Positions 30,309-40,015 of a DNA stretch of 64,000 bases are shown here, in pieces. The translations under genes and the position numbers were made by a program. Numbering within the stretch: the stretch's first letter is position 1; each line of letters starts with the position of its first letter. The DNA comes from Polynucleobacter sp. 15G-AUS-farblos (lineage in GTDB: Bacteria > Pseudomonadota > Gammaproteobacteria > Burkholderiales > Burkholderiaceae). The notes under the pieces are model-generated. The model made no database searches. It had not been told where the DNA came from and saw only the letters and a program-made list of their open reading frames with translations. The stretch covers positions 1 through 64,000 of the forward strand of contig NZ_JACVOM010000001.1 of the NCBI RefSeq assembly GCF_018882445.1, read 5' to 3'.

Positions 30309-31493
30309 TTACATGCGCTCGAAAATTGTAGCGATACCCTGACCACCACCAATACACATTGTTACTAGTGCGTACTTACCTTGAACTCGTTGCAGTTCAT
30401 GAATTGCTTTAGTAGCAATTGCAGCACCAGAGCAACCAATTGGGTGACCAAGCGCAATCGCGCCACCATTCACGTTTGTTTTTGCCGGATCTAGACCCAA
30501 GCCTTTTGTAACAGCCAAAGCTTGTGCTGCAAAAGCTTCATTGGACTCAATAACATCCATTTGATCAAGCTTGAGACCTGCGCGCTCGAGAGCAAGCTTG
30601 GTTGCTGGGATTGGGCCTTCACCCATAATATGGTTTGGCACACCAGCGACCGCATAAGAAACCAGACGTGCGATTGGCTTATGACCCGCCTTCTTCGCTG
30701 TTTCTGCATCTGCAAGAACAAAGAATGCTGCGCCATCATTAATACCTGATGCATTTCCAGCAGTAACGCTTCCCCCTTCTTTCTTAAACACAGCCTTCAT
30801 TTTTCCGAGGGTTTCCATTGTGGTGTCTGGCTTGCAATGTTCATCAGTATCAAAAACCACATCGCCTTTGCGTGACTTAATGGTGATTGGAACGATTTGA
30901 GATTTAAAGCGACCTTCTTTAATGGCATGGGCAGCACGGCGATGAGATTCCATCGCCAGCGCATCTTGCTCTTCGCGGGTCAACTTCCATTTTTCAACTA
31001 AATTTTCAGCGGTAACACCCATGTGTCCAACGCCAAAAGGATCGGTCAAAACAGCAACCATCAAGTCGAGCATCTTGGTATCACCCATGCGAGCACCGCT
31101 GCGCATTGCTGGTGATCCATACATACCGCGGGACATCACTTCTACGCCGCCGCCAACACCATAATCGCAATCGCCGAGCATGATTTGCTGGGCAGTTGTA
31201 ACAATCGCTTGAAGACCTGAGCTACAAAGACGATTTAAGGCCATCGCCACAGATTCCATTGGCAGACCTGCTTGAATTGCTGCAACACGAGCAACATAGG
31301 CATAACGACTATCAGTTGGAATGGTATTTCCCACTGTGACATAGTTAATCAATGCTGGATCTACACCAGAGCGTGCAACAGCTTCTTTCATCACAATACC
31401 GCCAAGTTCAGAAGGCTCAAAACTGCTGAGGGAGCCATTAAAGGAACCAATTGCGGAACGAACAGCACTCAAAACTACGACATCACGACTCAT
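30309..31493 (-). CDS. bktB: Beta-ketothiolase / acetyl-CoA acetyltransferase, BktB type
   Basis: Condenses two acyl-CoAs to a 3-ketoacyl-CoA, or the reverse. The 394-residue protein has the nucleophile Cys90 in NRLCSSG, the His in GHPIGCSGA, and the second Cys in CIGGGQG near residue 382. Length and the C-terminus RVQGKYALVTMCIGGGQG closely resemble Cupriavidus necator BktB. That enzyme accepts propionyl-CoA as well as acetyl-CoA; the BktB label is from memory, and a PhaA-type acetoacetyl-CoA thiolase is the alternative. It lies downstream of the phaC-phaB-phaR-rimO run on the same strand, after an 80-base gap. Confidence 0.88.
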   Translation of the reverse strand: MSRDVVVLSAVRSAIGSFNGSLSSFEPSELGGIVMKEAVARSGVDPALINYVTVGNTIPTDSRYAYVARVAAIQAGLPMESVAMALNRLCSSGLQAIVTTAQQIMLGDCDYGVGGGVEVMSRGMYGSPAMRSGARMGDTKMLDLMVAVLTDPFGVGHMGVTAENLVEKWKLTREEQDALAMESHRRAAHAIKEGRFKSQIVPITIKSRKGDVVFDTDEHCKPDTTMETLGKMKAVFKKEGGSVTAGNASGINDGAAFFVLADAETAKKAGHKPIARLVSYAVAGVPNHIMGEGPIPATKLALERAGLKLDQMDVIESNEAFAAQALAVTKGLGLDPAKTNVNGGAIALGHPIGCSGAAIATKAIHELQRVQGKYALVTMCIGGGQGIATIFERM

Positions 31494-31573
31494 ATCAATC
31501 CCCTTAGCTGTGCCTAAAAATTAGGCTTTATTACACTTAATTAAGACTTCAACAAACAATTTAATAACATACT

Positions 31574-32932
31574 TCAAGTTTCGGCTATTAGGTCATGCCC
31601 TTGGGAGCTAACAACGGTTACCCGTATGATTTCTCCGGACCGATAGCGTTTTGAGGGTTTATTTGCGGGTAGAACCCTCACCAGGCCATCGATTTCAGGG
31701 GCATCACCAATGGTTCGCCCAATTCCGCCTGATTCATCCACGCGGTCAATTAGGACCTGGATGCGCTTACCCACTTTTTTGGTCAGACGCTTGATGGATA
31801 TTTCTTCCGCTTTAGCCATAAATCTAGCTCGACGCTCTTCACGAATCGCATCAGGCACAGGATTATCAAGTTGATTAGCAATTGCCCCATCAACAGGTGA
31901 GTATGCAAAACAACCAGCCCTGTCGATTTGAGCATCATCAAGGAAATTTAATAAATATTCGAACTCTTGTTCGGTCTCACCTGGAAAGCCAGCAATGAAA
32001 GTGCTGCGGATAACTAAATCAGGACATGCCTCACGCCAAGCCAAAATCCGCTCAAGATTTTTTTCGCCACTTGCTGGGCGTTTCATTCTTTTCAATACAT
32101 CTGGATGCGCATGCTGCAATGGAATATCTAGATACGGCAGCACTCCGTAACCATGCTCCGAAAATTCAGCCATTAAAGGCAAAATATCGTCAACATGCGG
32201 GTATGGATAGACATAGTGAAGTCTTACCCAGGCTTGATGCTCTCGTGCAATTTGATTTAGCGCATTGACCAAATCAAACATTCTGGTTTTGACTGGCTTA
32301 CCATCCCAAAATCCAGTTCGATATTGAATATCGACGCCGTAAGCGCTAGTATCTTGTGAAACTACCAACAGCTCCTTGACCCCAGATTCAAAGAGGCGCT
32401 TAGCTTCGAGTAGAACTTCGCCGATGGGTCTTGAGACTAAATCACCTCGCAGACTTGGGATGATGCAAAAGGTGCAGCGATGATTGCAGCCTTCTGAAAT
32501 TTTGAGATATGCGTAATGCCTTGGTGTGAGCTTAACGCCGGTTGACGGCACTAAATCAGTGAATGGATCATGCGGCTTAGGTAAATGAAGATGGATGGCC
32601 TGCATTACTTCATCAGTGGCATGGGGTCCAGTAACGGCCAGGACTTTAGGGTGGATGCTCTGTATGAGATCAGAGCCATCTGGATTTTTCCTGGCCCCTA
32701 AGCAGCCCGTAACAATCACCCTGCCATTTTCAGCAAGAGCTTCGCCAATCGCTGAAAGACTTTCTTCTACCGCTGAATCAATAAAGCCGCAAGTGTTTAC
32801 CACTACTAAATCAGCGCCCGAATAATCCTTAGCGGTTTCATAACCTTCAGCGCTAAGCTGAGTCAATATCAGTTCTGAATCTACTAGCGCCTTAGGGCAA
32901 CCCAAGGATACAAACCCAATTTTTCCCGCCAC
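31574..32932 (-). CDS. rimO: Ribosomal protein S12 methylthiotransferase RimO (GTG start)
   Basis: A radical-SAM enzyme that methylthiolates an Asp of ribosomal protein S12. The 452-residue protein has the N-terminal UPF0004 domain with its own cluster cysteines ([24 protein letters not shown]). The radical-SAM motif is CNHRCTFC, and the C-terminus is a TRAM domain. The start codon is GTG, giving [14 protein letters not shown], the expected family start. Only 2 bases separate it from the phaR stop, so it is translated from the pha transcript, an odd but tight linkage. Confidence 0.96.
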   Translation of the reverse strand: MAGKIGFVSLGCPKALVDSELILTQLSAEGYETAKDYSGADLVVVNTCGFIDSAVEESLSAIGEALAENGRVIVTGCLGARKNPDGSDLIQSIHPKVLAVTGPHATDEVMQAIHLHLPKPHDPFTDLVPSTGVKLTPRHYAYLKISEGCNHRCTFCIIPSLRGDLVSRPIGEVLLEAKRLFESGVKELLVVSQDTSAYGVDIQYRTGFWDGKPVKTRMFDLVNALNQIAREHQAWVRLHYVYPYPHVDDILPLMAEFSEHGYGVLPYLDIPLQHAHPDVLKRMKRPASGEKNLERILAWREACPDLVIRSTFIAGFPGETEQEFEYLLNFLDDAQIDRAGCFAYSPVDGAIANQLDNPVPDAIREERRARFMAKAEEISIKRLTKKVGKRIQVLIDRVDESGGIGRTIGDAPEIDGLVRVLPANKPSKRYRSGEIIRVTVVSSQGHDLIAET

Positions 32933-32934
32933 AA

Positions 32935-33495
32935 CTATTCTTTTTCTGTTTTATTAGGCTGAGGGGTAAATGGGAAGCCGCCAAACATATTTTGTGAGCC
33001 TTGCATTTGTTCCTGCATTTTGATGAACAAGTCTTTGCTTTGCTCCATATAGCTACCCATTAAATTTTGCATTAATGGATTTTGAATATTCAGCATCTGG
33101 GACCAAGCTTCTGGAGTACTGCCTGCACCTAGTCCCTTAGTTTGATCGCCTAACTTATTATGAATATCAACAAAGGACTGCATTGTTTTTTCTAAATAAT
33201 TTCCCATCAAACCTTGCATGGAGTTTCCATAAAAGCGAATGATTTGAGAAAGCATCTGAGATGAAAATACTGGCGCCCCGCCAGCCTCTTCCTCGAGAAT
33301 AATTTGCAACAAAATATTGCGAGTTAAATCTTCTTCGGTTTTAGCATCAACAACTTTAAAAACCTCATTAGCCATGACTAAGCCCTTGATATCGGCCAAG
33401 GTCACATAAGTGCTGGTCTGGGTGTCATACAGACGACGATTGGGATATTTCTTAATGAGTCGCTCTTCGCCAACTCGCTTTGCTCTAGTAGCCAT
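32935..33495 (-). CDS. phaR: Polyhydroxyalkanoate synthesis repressor PhaR
   Basis: A DNA-binding regulator that also senses polyester granules and represses phasin and pha genes in betaproteobacteria. The 186-residue protein has the N-terminal PHB/PHA accumulation regulator domain, about residues 12-75 ([20 protein letters not shown]). A helical granule-binding part follows, then a Gln/Met-rich C-terminus ([15 protein letters not shown]). It lies 108 bases after phaB. No phasin gene, its usual main target, is present in the window. Confidence 0.94.
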   Translation of the reverse strand: MATRAKRVGEERLIKKYPNRRLYDTQTSTYVTLADIKGLVMANEVFKVVDAKTEEDLTRNILLQIILEEEAGGAPVFSSQMLSQIIRFYGNSMQGLMGNYLEKTMQSFVDIHNKLGDQTKGLGAGSTPEAWSQMLNIQNPLMQNLMGSYMEQSKDLFIKMQEQMQGSQNMFGGFPFTPQPNKTEKE

Positions 33496-33603
33496 GGTTT
33501 TCCTTACTTAGTACCGCAACGCAACATCGGCATAGTTTATCCCTAGTTTGACCAAAAGGTAAATTAGCCGTGTTGCGCCTCCTTCAATATCAGCAAATGC
33601 TGT

Positions 33604-34344
33604 TTAACCGGTATGAATACCGCCATTTAAGGAGAAATCAGCTCCTGTGGCGTAACCACCATCATCTGATGCAATCCAGCAGCAAATCGAAGCAATTTCC
33701 TCTGGGGTACCTAAGCGCTTGACGGGGATTCCTGCAACGATCTTCTCCAAAACATCCTCACGGATCGCTTTGACCATATCTGTCCCAATATAGCCAGGAG
33801 AAACGGTATTAACCGTAACCCCTTTGGTTGCCACTTCTTGAGCTAGGGCCATCGTAAATCCGTGCAAACCTGCTTTAGCAGTGGAATAGTTAGCCTGTCC
33901 AAACTGGCCTTTTTGACCATTTACAGAGGAGATGTTGATAATTCGACCCCAATTGTTATCGACCATTCCATCAATCACTTGCTTAGTTACGTTAAATAGT
34001 GAATTGAGGTTAGTGTCAATAACGGCCTTCCAGGCATCCGGAGTCATTTTGCGGAAAACGCTGTCTCGAGTGATACCAGCGTTATTCACCAATACATCGA
34101 CACGGCCCACTTCGGCCTTGACTTTCTCAAACGCTGCTACCGTACTATCCCAGTCCGAAACGTTACCCTCAGAGGCAATGAAGTCATATCCTAAGGCCTT
34201 CTGCTCACCAATCCAGCGGTCTTTACGAGGTGAATTAGGGCCACAGCCGGCGATGACCTTAAAACCATCTTTGGCTAAACGCTGGCAAATTGCGGTACCA
34301 ATTCCACCCATGCCACCAGTTACATATGCGACTTTTTGAGACAT
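33604..34344 (-). CDS. phaB: Acetoacetyl-CoA reductase (NADPH-dependent)
   Basis: Reduces acetoacetyl-CoA to (R)-3-hydroxybutyryl-CoA, the monomer for the polyester. The 246-residue short-chain dehydrogenase has the nucleotide loop TGGMGGIG, the NNAG motif, catalytic Ser in INISSVNGQKGQ, and Tyr-Lys in ANYSTAKAG. The VNGQKGQFGQANYSTAK stretch is characteristic of PhaB. It lies 37 bases downstream of phaC, on the same transcript. Confidence 0.96.
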   Translation of the reverse strand: MSQKVAYVTGGMGGIGTAICQRLAKDGFKVIAGCGPNSPRKDRWIGEQKALGYDFIASEGNVSDWDSTVAAFEKVKAEVGRVDVLVNNAGITRDSVFRKMTPDAWKAVIDTNLNSLFNVTKQVIDGMVDNNWGRIINISSVNGQKGQFGQANYSTAKAGLHGFTMALAQEVATKGVTVNTVSPGYIGTDMVKAIREDVLEKIVAGIPVKRLGTPEEIASICCWIASDDGGYATGADFSLNGGIHTG

Positions 34345-34381
34345 TACTTTCCCCTTTTAAAAACCTTCATTAATCATTCAC

Positions 34382-36016
34382 TTACTTAATTGCAAGATCC
34401 GCTTTTTCCTTGACGTAAACGCCGGGAGCAGCTTCCATTTTTTTATACTTCGCATTTCCAAATGTTGTACTTGCAGACTTTTGCTTACCTGCAAATTGTT
34501 CAAGCCATTTTGTATAGTTTGGCCACCAACTTCCTGGAATTTGTTTTGCCCCTTCCAGCCACTCTTCCGCTGTTGCCGCTATCTTATTATTCTCAAAGTA
34601 ATAGCGTTTATTCTTAGCCGGCGGATTAATGACTCCAGCAATATGACCAGATGCACCAAGTACAAAACGATTTTTACCCTTGAGCAAATGGGTAGATTCA
34701 TAAGCAGATTGCCATGGAACAATATGATCTTCCTGTGATGCATATAAATAGGCAGGGCATTTAATCTTGCCTAAATCGATTTTTTCGCCACAGATAGTGA
34801 CCTTATTAGGCTTCACTAAGTCATTTTGTAAGTAGGTATGTCTCAAATACCAACAATACATAGCACCAGGAAGATTCGTAGAGTCGCCATTCCAATAAAG
34901 CAAATCAAATGGTGGCGGAGAGTTACCTTTCAGGTAGTTCTCCACAACATAATTCCATACGAGATCATTTGGACGTAGAAAAGAAAAGGTATTGCCAAGG
35001 TCTAAGCCAGACATCATTCCGTACTTACCACCCTTGCCGCCAATAGTGTTTTCACGCATCTCAACCATGCCCTCATCAATGAAGACATCCAAAATGCCGG
35101 TATTGGTGAAATCAAGCAAGGTAGTAAACAGGGTCAAACTAGCGGCAGGATGCTCATTGCGCGCCGCTAAGACGGCTAAGGCAGATGTTGTTAAGGTACC
35201 GCCAACGCAGAAGCCAAGAATATTAATTTGATCCGTGTCACCAATTTCTTTTACAACATCGATTGATTTAATAACACCTTTACCTACATAGTCATCCCAA
35301 CTTACCTCAGCCATAGATGGATCTGGATTCTTCCATGAAACCAAAAAGACCGTATGACCCTGGGCAACCATATGACGCACTACTGAGTTATCGGGCTGCA
35401 AATCCAGTATGTAGTATTTATTAATACAAGGGGGCACCATCAAATATGGTCGTTCAAATACTTGCTCTGTTAGTGGCGTGTATTGAATTAATTCAAATAA
35501 TTCATTTCGGAATACAACATGGCCTTCGGTAGTTGCAATGTTTTTACCAACTTCAAATGCGCTCTCATCCGTTTGGGAGACTTTCCCTTTTTTCATATCT
35601 CCCAATAAATTGACAATTCCTTTTTGAATCGATTGCCCTTGGGTACTAATAATGTTTTCAAGTACCTCTGGATTGGTTGCAATGAAATTCGATGGCGATA
35701 ACGCATCAATCATTTGTTCAGTTGTAAATAAAATCTTTTGCTTTGACTTTTCATCCGTCTCAACTGCTTTAGCTAAAGCCATTAAGTGTTTTGAGTTCAA
35801 GAGATAGGTAGCGGCAATGACCTTGCTCCAGGATGAATTCCAGGCCTTACCTGCAAAACGACGATCTTTCACTTCAATTGCCTCTGGGTTGGTCGCTATA
35901 TGGGCCAACTCAGTGAAATATTCTTTTTGAATTTCTGTCAAACGCTCAGGCGGAATTAACGCCATATGGTGCGCTGCCAAAGATGGGGTGGCGCCGTGAT
36001 TCATGCCTGCAAACAT
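34382..36016 (-). CDS. phaC: Class I poly(3-hydroxyalkanoate) synthase
   Basis: Polymerises (R)-3-hydroxyacyl-CoA at the granule surface. The 544-residue protein is a little shorter at the N-terminus than the C. necator enzyme (589). The lipase-like box GFCVGG places the nucleophile at Cys270. The catalytic Asp lies in SQEDHIVPW and the His in GASGHIAGV. No PhaE partner is nearby, fitting class I. Upstream, between phaC and pgeF, lie two adjacent inverted repeats that could be regulatory. The start ATG 36016 has a weak GAGA-type ribosome site; ATG 36004 is an alternative. Confidence 0.96.
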   Translation of the reverse strand: MFAGMNHGATPSLAAHHMALIPPERLTEIQKEYFTELAHIATNPEAIEVKDRRFAGKAWNSSWSKVIAATYLLNSKHLMALAKAVETDEKSKQKILFTTEQMIDALSPSNFIATNPEVLENIISTQGQSIQKGIVNLLGDMKKGKVSQTDESAFEVGKNIATTEGHVVFRNELFELIQYTPLTEQVFERPYLMVPPCINKYYILDLQPDNSVVRHMVAQGHTVFLVSWKNPDPSMAEVSWDDYVGKGVIKSIDVVKEIGDTDQINILGFCVGGTLTTSALAVLAARNEHPAASLTLFTTLLDFTNTGILDVFIDEGMVEMRENTIGGKGGKYGMMSGLDLGNTFSFLRPNDLVWNYVVENYLKGNSPPPFDLLYWNGDSTNLPGAMYCWYLRHTYLQNDLVKPNKVTICGEKIDLGKIKCPAYLYASQEDHIVPWQSAYESTHLLKGKNRFVLGASGHIAGVINPPAKNKRYYFENNKIAATAEEWLEGAKQIPGSWWPNYTKWLEQFAGKQKSASTTFGNAKYKKMEAAPGVYVKEKADLAIK

Positions 36017-36063
36017 AATATTCTCTTCATTTATGAGTAGTCATTCTCCATCTAGAAGGAATA

Positions 36064-36096
36064 TAGGGTTATACGCAATAACCCTAGCCCTAGGGC
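36064..36096. repeat. Two adjacent inverted repeats upstream of phaC
   Basis: Perfect 9-bp arms TAGGGTTAT (36064-36072) and ATAACCCTA (36078-36086) have a 5-base spacer. They are immediately followed by the perfect 10-bp palindrome GCCCTAGGGC (36087-36096). They lie about 50-80 bases upstream of the phaC start and after pgeF. Likely either a regulator site (PhaR is an obvious candidate) or a pgeF 3' hairpin; no T-run follows on the minus strand. Confidence 0.55.
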
Positions 36097-36133
36097 AAAT
36101 CTAGTAGTAACCCCGATGAATCACTAAAGACTG

Positions 36134-36895
36134 CTATTTAGCAATCCAAATCATGGAGGCAAATCGACCAGTTACACCATTTCGACGATATGAATAAAAA
36201 TGCTCTGAATCACTGAAAGTGCACATCTGACCACCAGCAACTTGTTTTAACCCAATGGCTAGCAAACGATTTGTAGCGATGGAGTAAAGATCAGCTAGAT
36301 ATTTACCCTTTTTATTGGGTATGGCTTGAAAGTCGCCCTTTTTAATACTGATGCTCGATGATTGAAAGGCACTATATACATCCTCACCCACCTCATAAGC
36401 CTTGGGACCAATAGCTGGCCCCATATAAGCCAATAAATCTGAGCTTTTCAGATGGCTTCTAGAAGCCAGCATTTCAGAAACAGTATTCTCAAGAATTCCA
36501 GCACATAAGCCTTTCCATCCAGCATGAGCGGCCCCAATAATGGACCCATCATTTGCCGTAAACAAAACAGGCAAACAATCTGCTGTCATGATGGTTAAAA
36601 CTTCATTTGGGGTAACGCTAATAATGGCATCCGCAACTATAGGTTGGCCAGTCATATTAATACGTTGATCTGGGGTACTCACAAGGGTGCTGTGAACTTG
36701 ATTTAACCAAATGGGGTCTGATGGAAGATGCCTGCGTAACAAATCACGATTGTGCGCAACCAATTCCAAACTGTCGCCGACATGGTCTCCAAGATTAAGA
36801 GAATCGTAAGGGATCTTACTCACACCACCCAAACGTGTACTCACTAAGGAGTGCACTTGATAAGGGGCTGGCCAAATGGGCTTTATAAACTTCAT
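36134..36895 (-). CDS. pgeF: Peptidoglycan editing factor PgeF (multicopper-laccase-like domain)
   Basis: A cytosolic hydrolase that removes mis-incorporated L-Ser from peptidoglycan precursors; formerly called YfiH or polyphenol oxidase. The 253-residue protein has the family's metal-site motifs: the His in LNQVHSTLV, the Cys in MTADCLPVLF and the His in GAAHAGWKGL. Its ATG overlaps the rluD stop as ATGA, so it is translationally coupled to rluD, an arrangement conserved in many proteobacteria. Confidence 0.94.
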   Translation of the reverse strand: MKFIKPIWPAPYQVHSLVSTRLGGVSKIPYDSLNLGDHVGDSLELVAHNRDLLRRHLPSDPIWLNQVHSTLVSTPDQRINMTGQPIVADAIISVTPNEVLTIMTADCLPVLFTANDGSIIGAAHAGWKGLCAGILENTVSEMLASRSHLKSSDLLAYMGPAIGPKAYEVGEDVYSAFQSSSISIKKGDFQAIPNKKGKYLADLYSIATNRLLAIGLKQVAGGQMCTFSDSEHFYSYRRNGVTGRFASMIWIAK

Positions 36896-37932
36896 TCCCG
36901 CCGCTCATTGTGAATTGATGCTAATAAAGTCTCATGCTTTGGCAAGTCAACAGAACTTATCCCAACAATTGGCATTAGCTCCATTAAATCTTCTGGAGGG
37001 GTTTGAAACCAAGTCATCAACTCATGATTTAAAGGATGCTCAAGGGTAAGCGCATAGGCATGCAAGGCTTGCCTTGCAAAGGGTAAAGACTTTGATGCAG
37101 CAGGCGCTTTTTTTCGATAAACAGGATCGCCCAAGATTGGCAGCCCTAAGGACTCCAAGTGAACCCGAATTTGATGGGTACGTCCGGTTTCTAAGCGGCA
37201 CTCAAGTAATGCCAAAGAGGCCTCATTAAATAAGCCCTTGGCTAAGCGACGAAATAATGTTGCGGCAGGTTTACCTTGTGCAGTTCCAGCCGCCATTTTT
37301 AGACGATCGCGTTGATCGCGCCCTACTGTTGCCAATACCTTGCCTTGACTTGGTGCTTCACCCCATACCCATGCTAAATATCGCCTTCCAACCGTTCGCT
37401 CTTGAAGTTGTTTTACCAATGCGGTCTGCGCTTGCGAGGTTCTTGCAACTACCATCAACCCAGAAGTATCTTTATCGAGGCGATGAACGATGCCAGCACG
37501 CGGCAAATTTTTGAGCTCTGGATATTGAAATAAAAGGCCATTCAGCAAAGTTCCAGACCAGTTTCCTGCAGCAGGATGAACCACTAAACCCGGAGGCTTG
37601 TTAATCACAATGATCGACGGATCCTCATAAATAACCTCCAAAGGAATATCCTCAGGATTAAATGCAAACTGCTCAGGCATCTCTTGTGGAAAAACCTTAA
37701 TACTTTCACCACCATGAAGTAAATATCGGGCTTTTGTTACCTTGCCGTCGACCATAACCGCCCCCGCTTCAACCCATGCTTTCAAGCGATTGCGGGAATA
37801 ATCAGGCAAAAAGCTTGCTAGGACCTTATCCAAGCGTTCACCAGCCATGTCTTGGGGAATCTCTAGGGCAATGAAATCCTCATCATCGATATAATCAATG
37901 GGATTCGAATCAGGAGTTTGCGGCAATGCCAC
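36892..37932 (-). CDS. rluD: 23S rRNA pseudouridine synthase RluD (GTG start)
   Basis: Makes pseudouridines in helix 69 of 23S rRNA (E. coli positions 1911, 1915, 1917). The 346-residue protein has an N-terminal S4 RNA-binding domain (about 29-90) and a RluA-type catalytic domain with the catalytic Asp in HRLDKDTSGLMV. The start codon is GTG (GTG-GCA-TTG-CCG). It is divergent from bamD, with only 20 bases between the starts. It is followed by pgeF with a 4-base overlap. Confidence 0.95.
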   Translation of the reverse strand: MALPQTPDSNPIDYIDDEDFIALEIPQDMAGERLDKVLASFLPDYSRNRLKAWVEAGAVMVDGKVTKARYLLHGGESIKVFPQEMPEQFAFNPEDIPLEVIYEDPSIIVINKPPGLVVHPAAGNWSGTLLNGLLFQYPELKNLPRAGIVHRLDKDTSGLMVVARTSQAQTALVKQLQERTVGRRYLAWVWGEAPSQGKVLATVGRDQRDRLKMAAGTAQGKPAATLFRRLAKGLFNEASLALLECRLETGRTHQIRVHLESLGLPILGDPVYRKKAPAASKSLPFARQALHAYALTLEHPLNHELMTWFQTPPEDLMELMPIVGISSVDLPKHETLLASIHNERRE

Positions 37933-37952
37933 GCTTAAGAAGCCTTTCAGTT

Positions 37953-38840
37953 ATGTCCGACGTAGTTTTAGATGCCAGTTTAAGGCTTGCCGTGGATTCT
38001 GCTTCGCCTAAATCAGCTCTATTTACTAGTTCAAGGCTTTTTACCCTATTCCTTCTGAGTTTGGTGGCAACAATCCTTTTAACTGGCTGCGCAGGTAGCG
38101 ATGGTCAAAAGGACGATACCGATACCTGGTCAGAGGCCAAATTGTATTCTGAGGCAACTGAAAAATTAAATGATGCAGACTTTGGAAAATGTGGCAAATA
38201 CTTTGAAAAACTAGAAGCGCGTTTTCCATTTGGCCCCTACTCTCAGCAAGCACAAATTAATGCTGCGTATTGTTACTGGAAGGCAATGGATACAACTCAA
38301 GCCTTAGTCTCGATTGATCGCTTCATTAAATTACACCAAGGAAATGCAAATTTAGATTACGCCTACTATCTCAAAGGTTTAATCACCTTTAATGATGATC
38401 TTGGGTGGCTTGGTAGATTCACTGGACAAGACCTGAGCGAGCGAGATCCTAAAGCAGCCAAGGATGCATTTGAATCTTTCAAGGTTGTAGTGGAGCGCTT
38501 CCCCAATAGTAAATATGCGCCTGATTCACTAGATCGGATGCGCTACATCGTGAACTCACTAGCCGAGGCCGATGTGATTATTGCTCGCTTTTACTACCAA
38601 CGCGGAGCTTATCTAGCTGCAGCTAATCGTGCGCAGTTGGTTGTCCGTGATTATGATCGCGCCCCTGCAGTTGAAGAGGCGCTTTACCTGCTCTATAAGT
38701 CTTATGAAAAACTAGGTATGGTTGAGCTAAGTAATGATACGGCTCGGGTATTTAAATTGAACTTTCCAGATAGTCCAATGCTAGAAACCGGCATGCGCTC
38801 TAAAAGAGAACGTAAATGGTGGCAGATCTGGAATAAGTAA
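37953..38840 (+). CDS. bamD: Outer membrane assembly lipoprotein BamD
   Basis: An essential lipoprotein of the BAM complex that inserts beta-barrel proteins in the outer membrane. From ATG 37953 it has 295 residues. It has a basic leader, then a hydrophobic stretch (LFTLFLLSLVATI) ending in the lipobox LLTGC, with Cys46 as the lipidated residue. Tetratricopeptide-like repeats follow (KYFEKLEARFPFGPYSQQA and later copies). An upstream ATG at 37926 would overlap rluD and lengthen the leader; AAGAAG about ten bases before 37953 favours the shorter form. The BamD-rluD divergent order is typical of proteobacteria. It abuts the convergent alr gene. Confidence 0.94.
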   Translation: MSDVVLDASLRLAVDSASPKSALFTSSRLFTLFLLSLVATILLTGCAGSDGQKDDTDTWSEAKLYSEATEKLNDADFGKCGKYFEKLEARFPFGPYSQQAQINAAYCYWKAMDTTQALVSIDRFIKLHQGNANLDYAYYLKGLITFNDDLGWLGRFTGQDLSERDPKAAKDAFESFKVVVERFPNSKYAPDSLDRMRYIVNSLAEADVIIARFYYQRGAYLAAANRAQLVVRDYDRAPAVEEALYLLYKSYEKLGMVELSNDTARVFKLNFPDSPMLETGMRSKRERKWWQIWNK

Positions 38841-39983
38841 TTATTTAATTGATACTGGCACGCGGGGCGCTACTGCACAAAGTAATTCGTAGCCAATAGT
38901 GCCACTCATTTGAGCAACCTCATCTACCGGCACTTGATCGCCCCATAATTCCACGACAGAGCCAATTTTGGCTTTTGGGGCGTTTCGAAGGTCTATCGTC
39001 AACATATCCATTGAAACGCGGCCAACAATAGGACAGGACAGTCCGGCACCATCGTCAGTAGCATTAAAGACCCAAACAGGAGTGCCGTCTTTTGCATGCC
39101 GTGGATAGCCATCCGCATAGCCGCAAGCCACTATCCCAACCCGCATTGCTTCAGTTGCTTCGTATCGACCACCGTAACCAATACGATCACCAGGATTTAA
39201 TTCTTGGATATCAATGATTTCACTGTGGAGTTGCATAACAGACCTTAGGTTTGCATGTTCGATGTCCGCAAATTTTCCTGTAGGTGATGCTCCATAGAGC
39301 ATGATGCCTGGACGTACCCAGTCTCCAAGCGCATTTCGATGCCACAAAATAGCGGCGGAATTTGCAAGGGATGTGGGGGCATCAAGATCCTCAATTGTTT
39401 GACTAAAGACCTCCATCTGTTTGCCTACGGATGGCTGCTGATCGACTTGATCTGCATTTGCAAAATGGGTCATATGGTGAAGGTGGTATCCGGCGGCATG
39501 AAGGCGGTGGTAAACAGTTCTGTATTGAGATGGCTTAAACCCTAGTCGGTTCATCCCAGAGTTCATCTTCAAAAAGACATTAAAGGGCATATGGGCTTTA
39601 CCTTCAAAATGCTCCAGCCACTGCACTTGAGTTTCACAATGAACCACTAAATCGCAATCTAGTTGCTGAGCAAGGTCCAGCTCATTTTCATGAAATAAAC
39701 CCTCTAAAAGTAGGATACGGCCCTCCCAGCCCTGCTGCCTCAACCAACGGGCATCCTCTATATCCAATAGCGCAAAGCCGTCAGTAGAGGCCAAACCCTC
39801 GATAGCGGCATTAAAAGAATGCCCATACGCCCTAGCCTTAATGACCGCCCAAATCTTAGATTCTGGCGCGAGGGCCCGAACTCGATTTAAGTTATGCTGA
39901 AAGGCTTCTGTGTGAATAGATGCCAAAATTGGTCTGTTTATCAGGCCATTTGCTGGACTACCCATATTCACCCGCCCTTTCAT
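38841..39983 (-). CDS. alr: Alanine racemase
   Basis: A PLP enzyme that converts L-alanine to D-alanine for peptidoglycan. The 380-residue protein has the PLP lysine, Lys49, in VIKARAYGHSF (usually VKANAYGHG), MNRLGF, and the second catalytic Tyr in IGYGGRYEA. The conserved VSMDML segment is present. Start is ATG 39983 or ATG 39965 (MGSPANG). It is divergent from lplT, and its stop codon directly abuts the bamD stop codon, with no space for separate terminators. Confidence 0.95.
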   Translation of the reverse strand: MKGRVNMGSPANGLINRPILASIHTEAFQHNLNRVRALAPESKIWAVIKARAYGHSFNAAIEGLASTDGFALLDIEDARWLRQQGWEGRILLLEGLFHENELDLAQQLDCDLVVHCETQVQWLEHFEGKAHMPFNVFLKMNSGMNRLGFKPSQYRTVYHRLHAAGYHLHHMTHFANADQVDQQPSVGKQMEVFSQTIEDLDAPTSLANSAAILWHRNALGDWVRPGIMLYGASPTGKFADIEHANLRSVMQLHSEIIDIQELNPGDRIGYGGRYEATEAMRVGIVACGYADGYPRHAKDGTPVWVFNATDDGAGLSCPIVGRVSMDMLTIDLRNAPKAKIGSVVELWGDQVPVDEVAQMSGTIGYELLCAVAPRVPVSIK

Positions 39984-40015
39984 GCTTTAATAACATTCAT
40001 GACTAGATTGTACGA

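Noticed and set aside
31512..31526. GCCTAA-AAA-TTAGGC hairpin upstream of bktB
   Set aside because: Terminator-like only for the plus strand, where no gene ends; on the coding strand no T-run follows. Too weak for a feature.
33932..34339. 135-codon plus-strand frame inside phaB
   Set aside because: Shadow of phaB on the opposite strand; long only because of codon bias.
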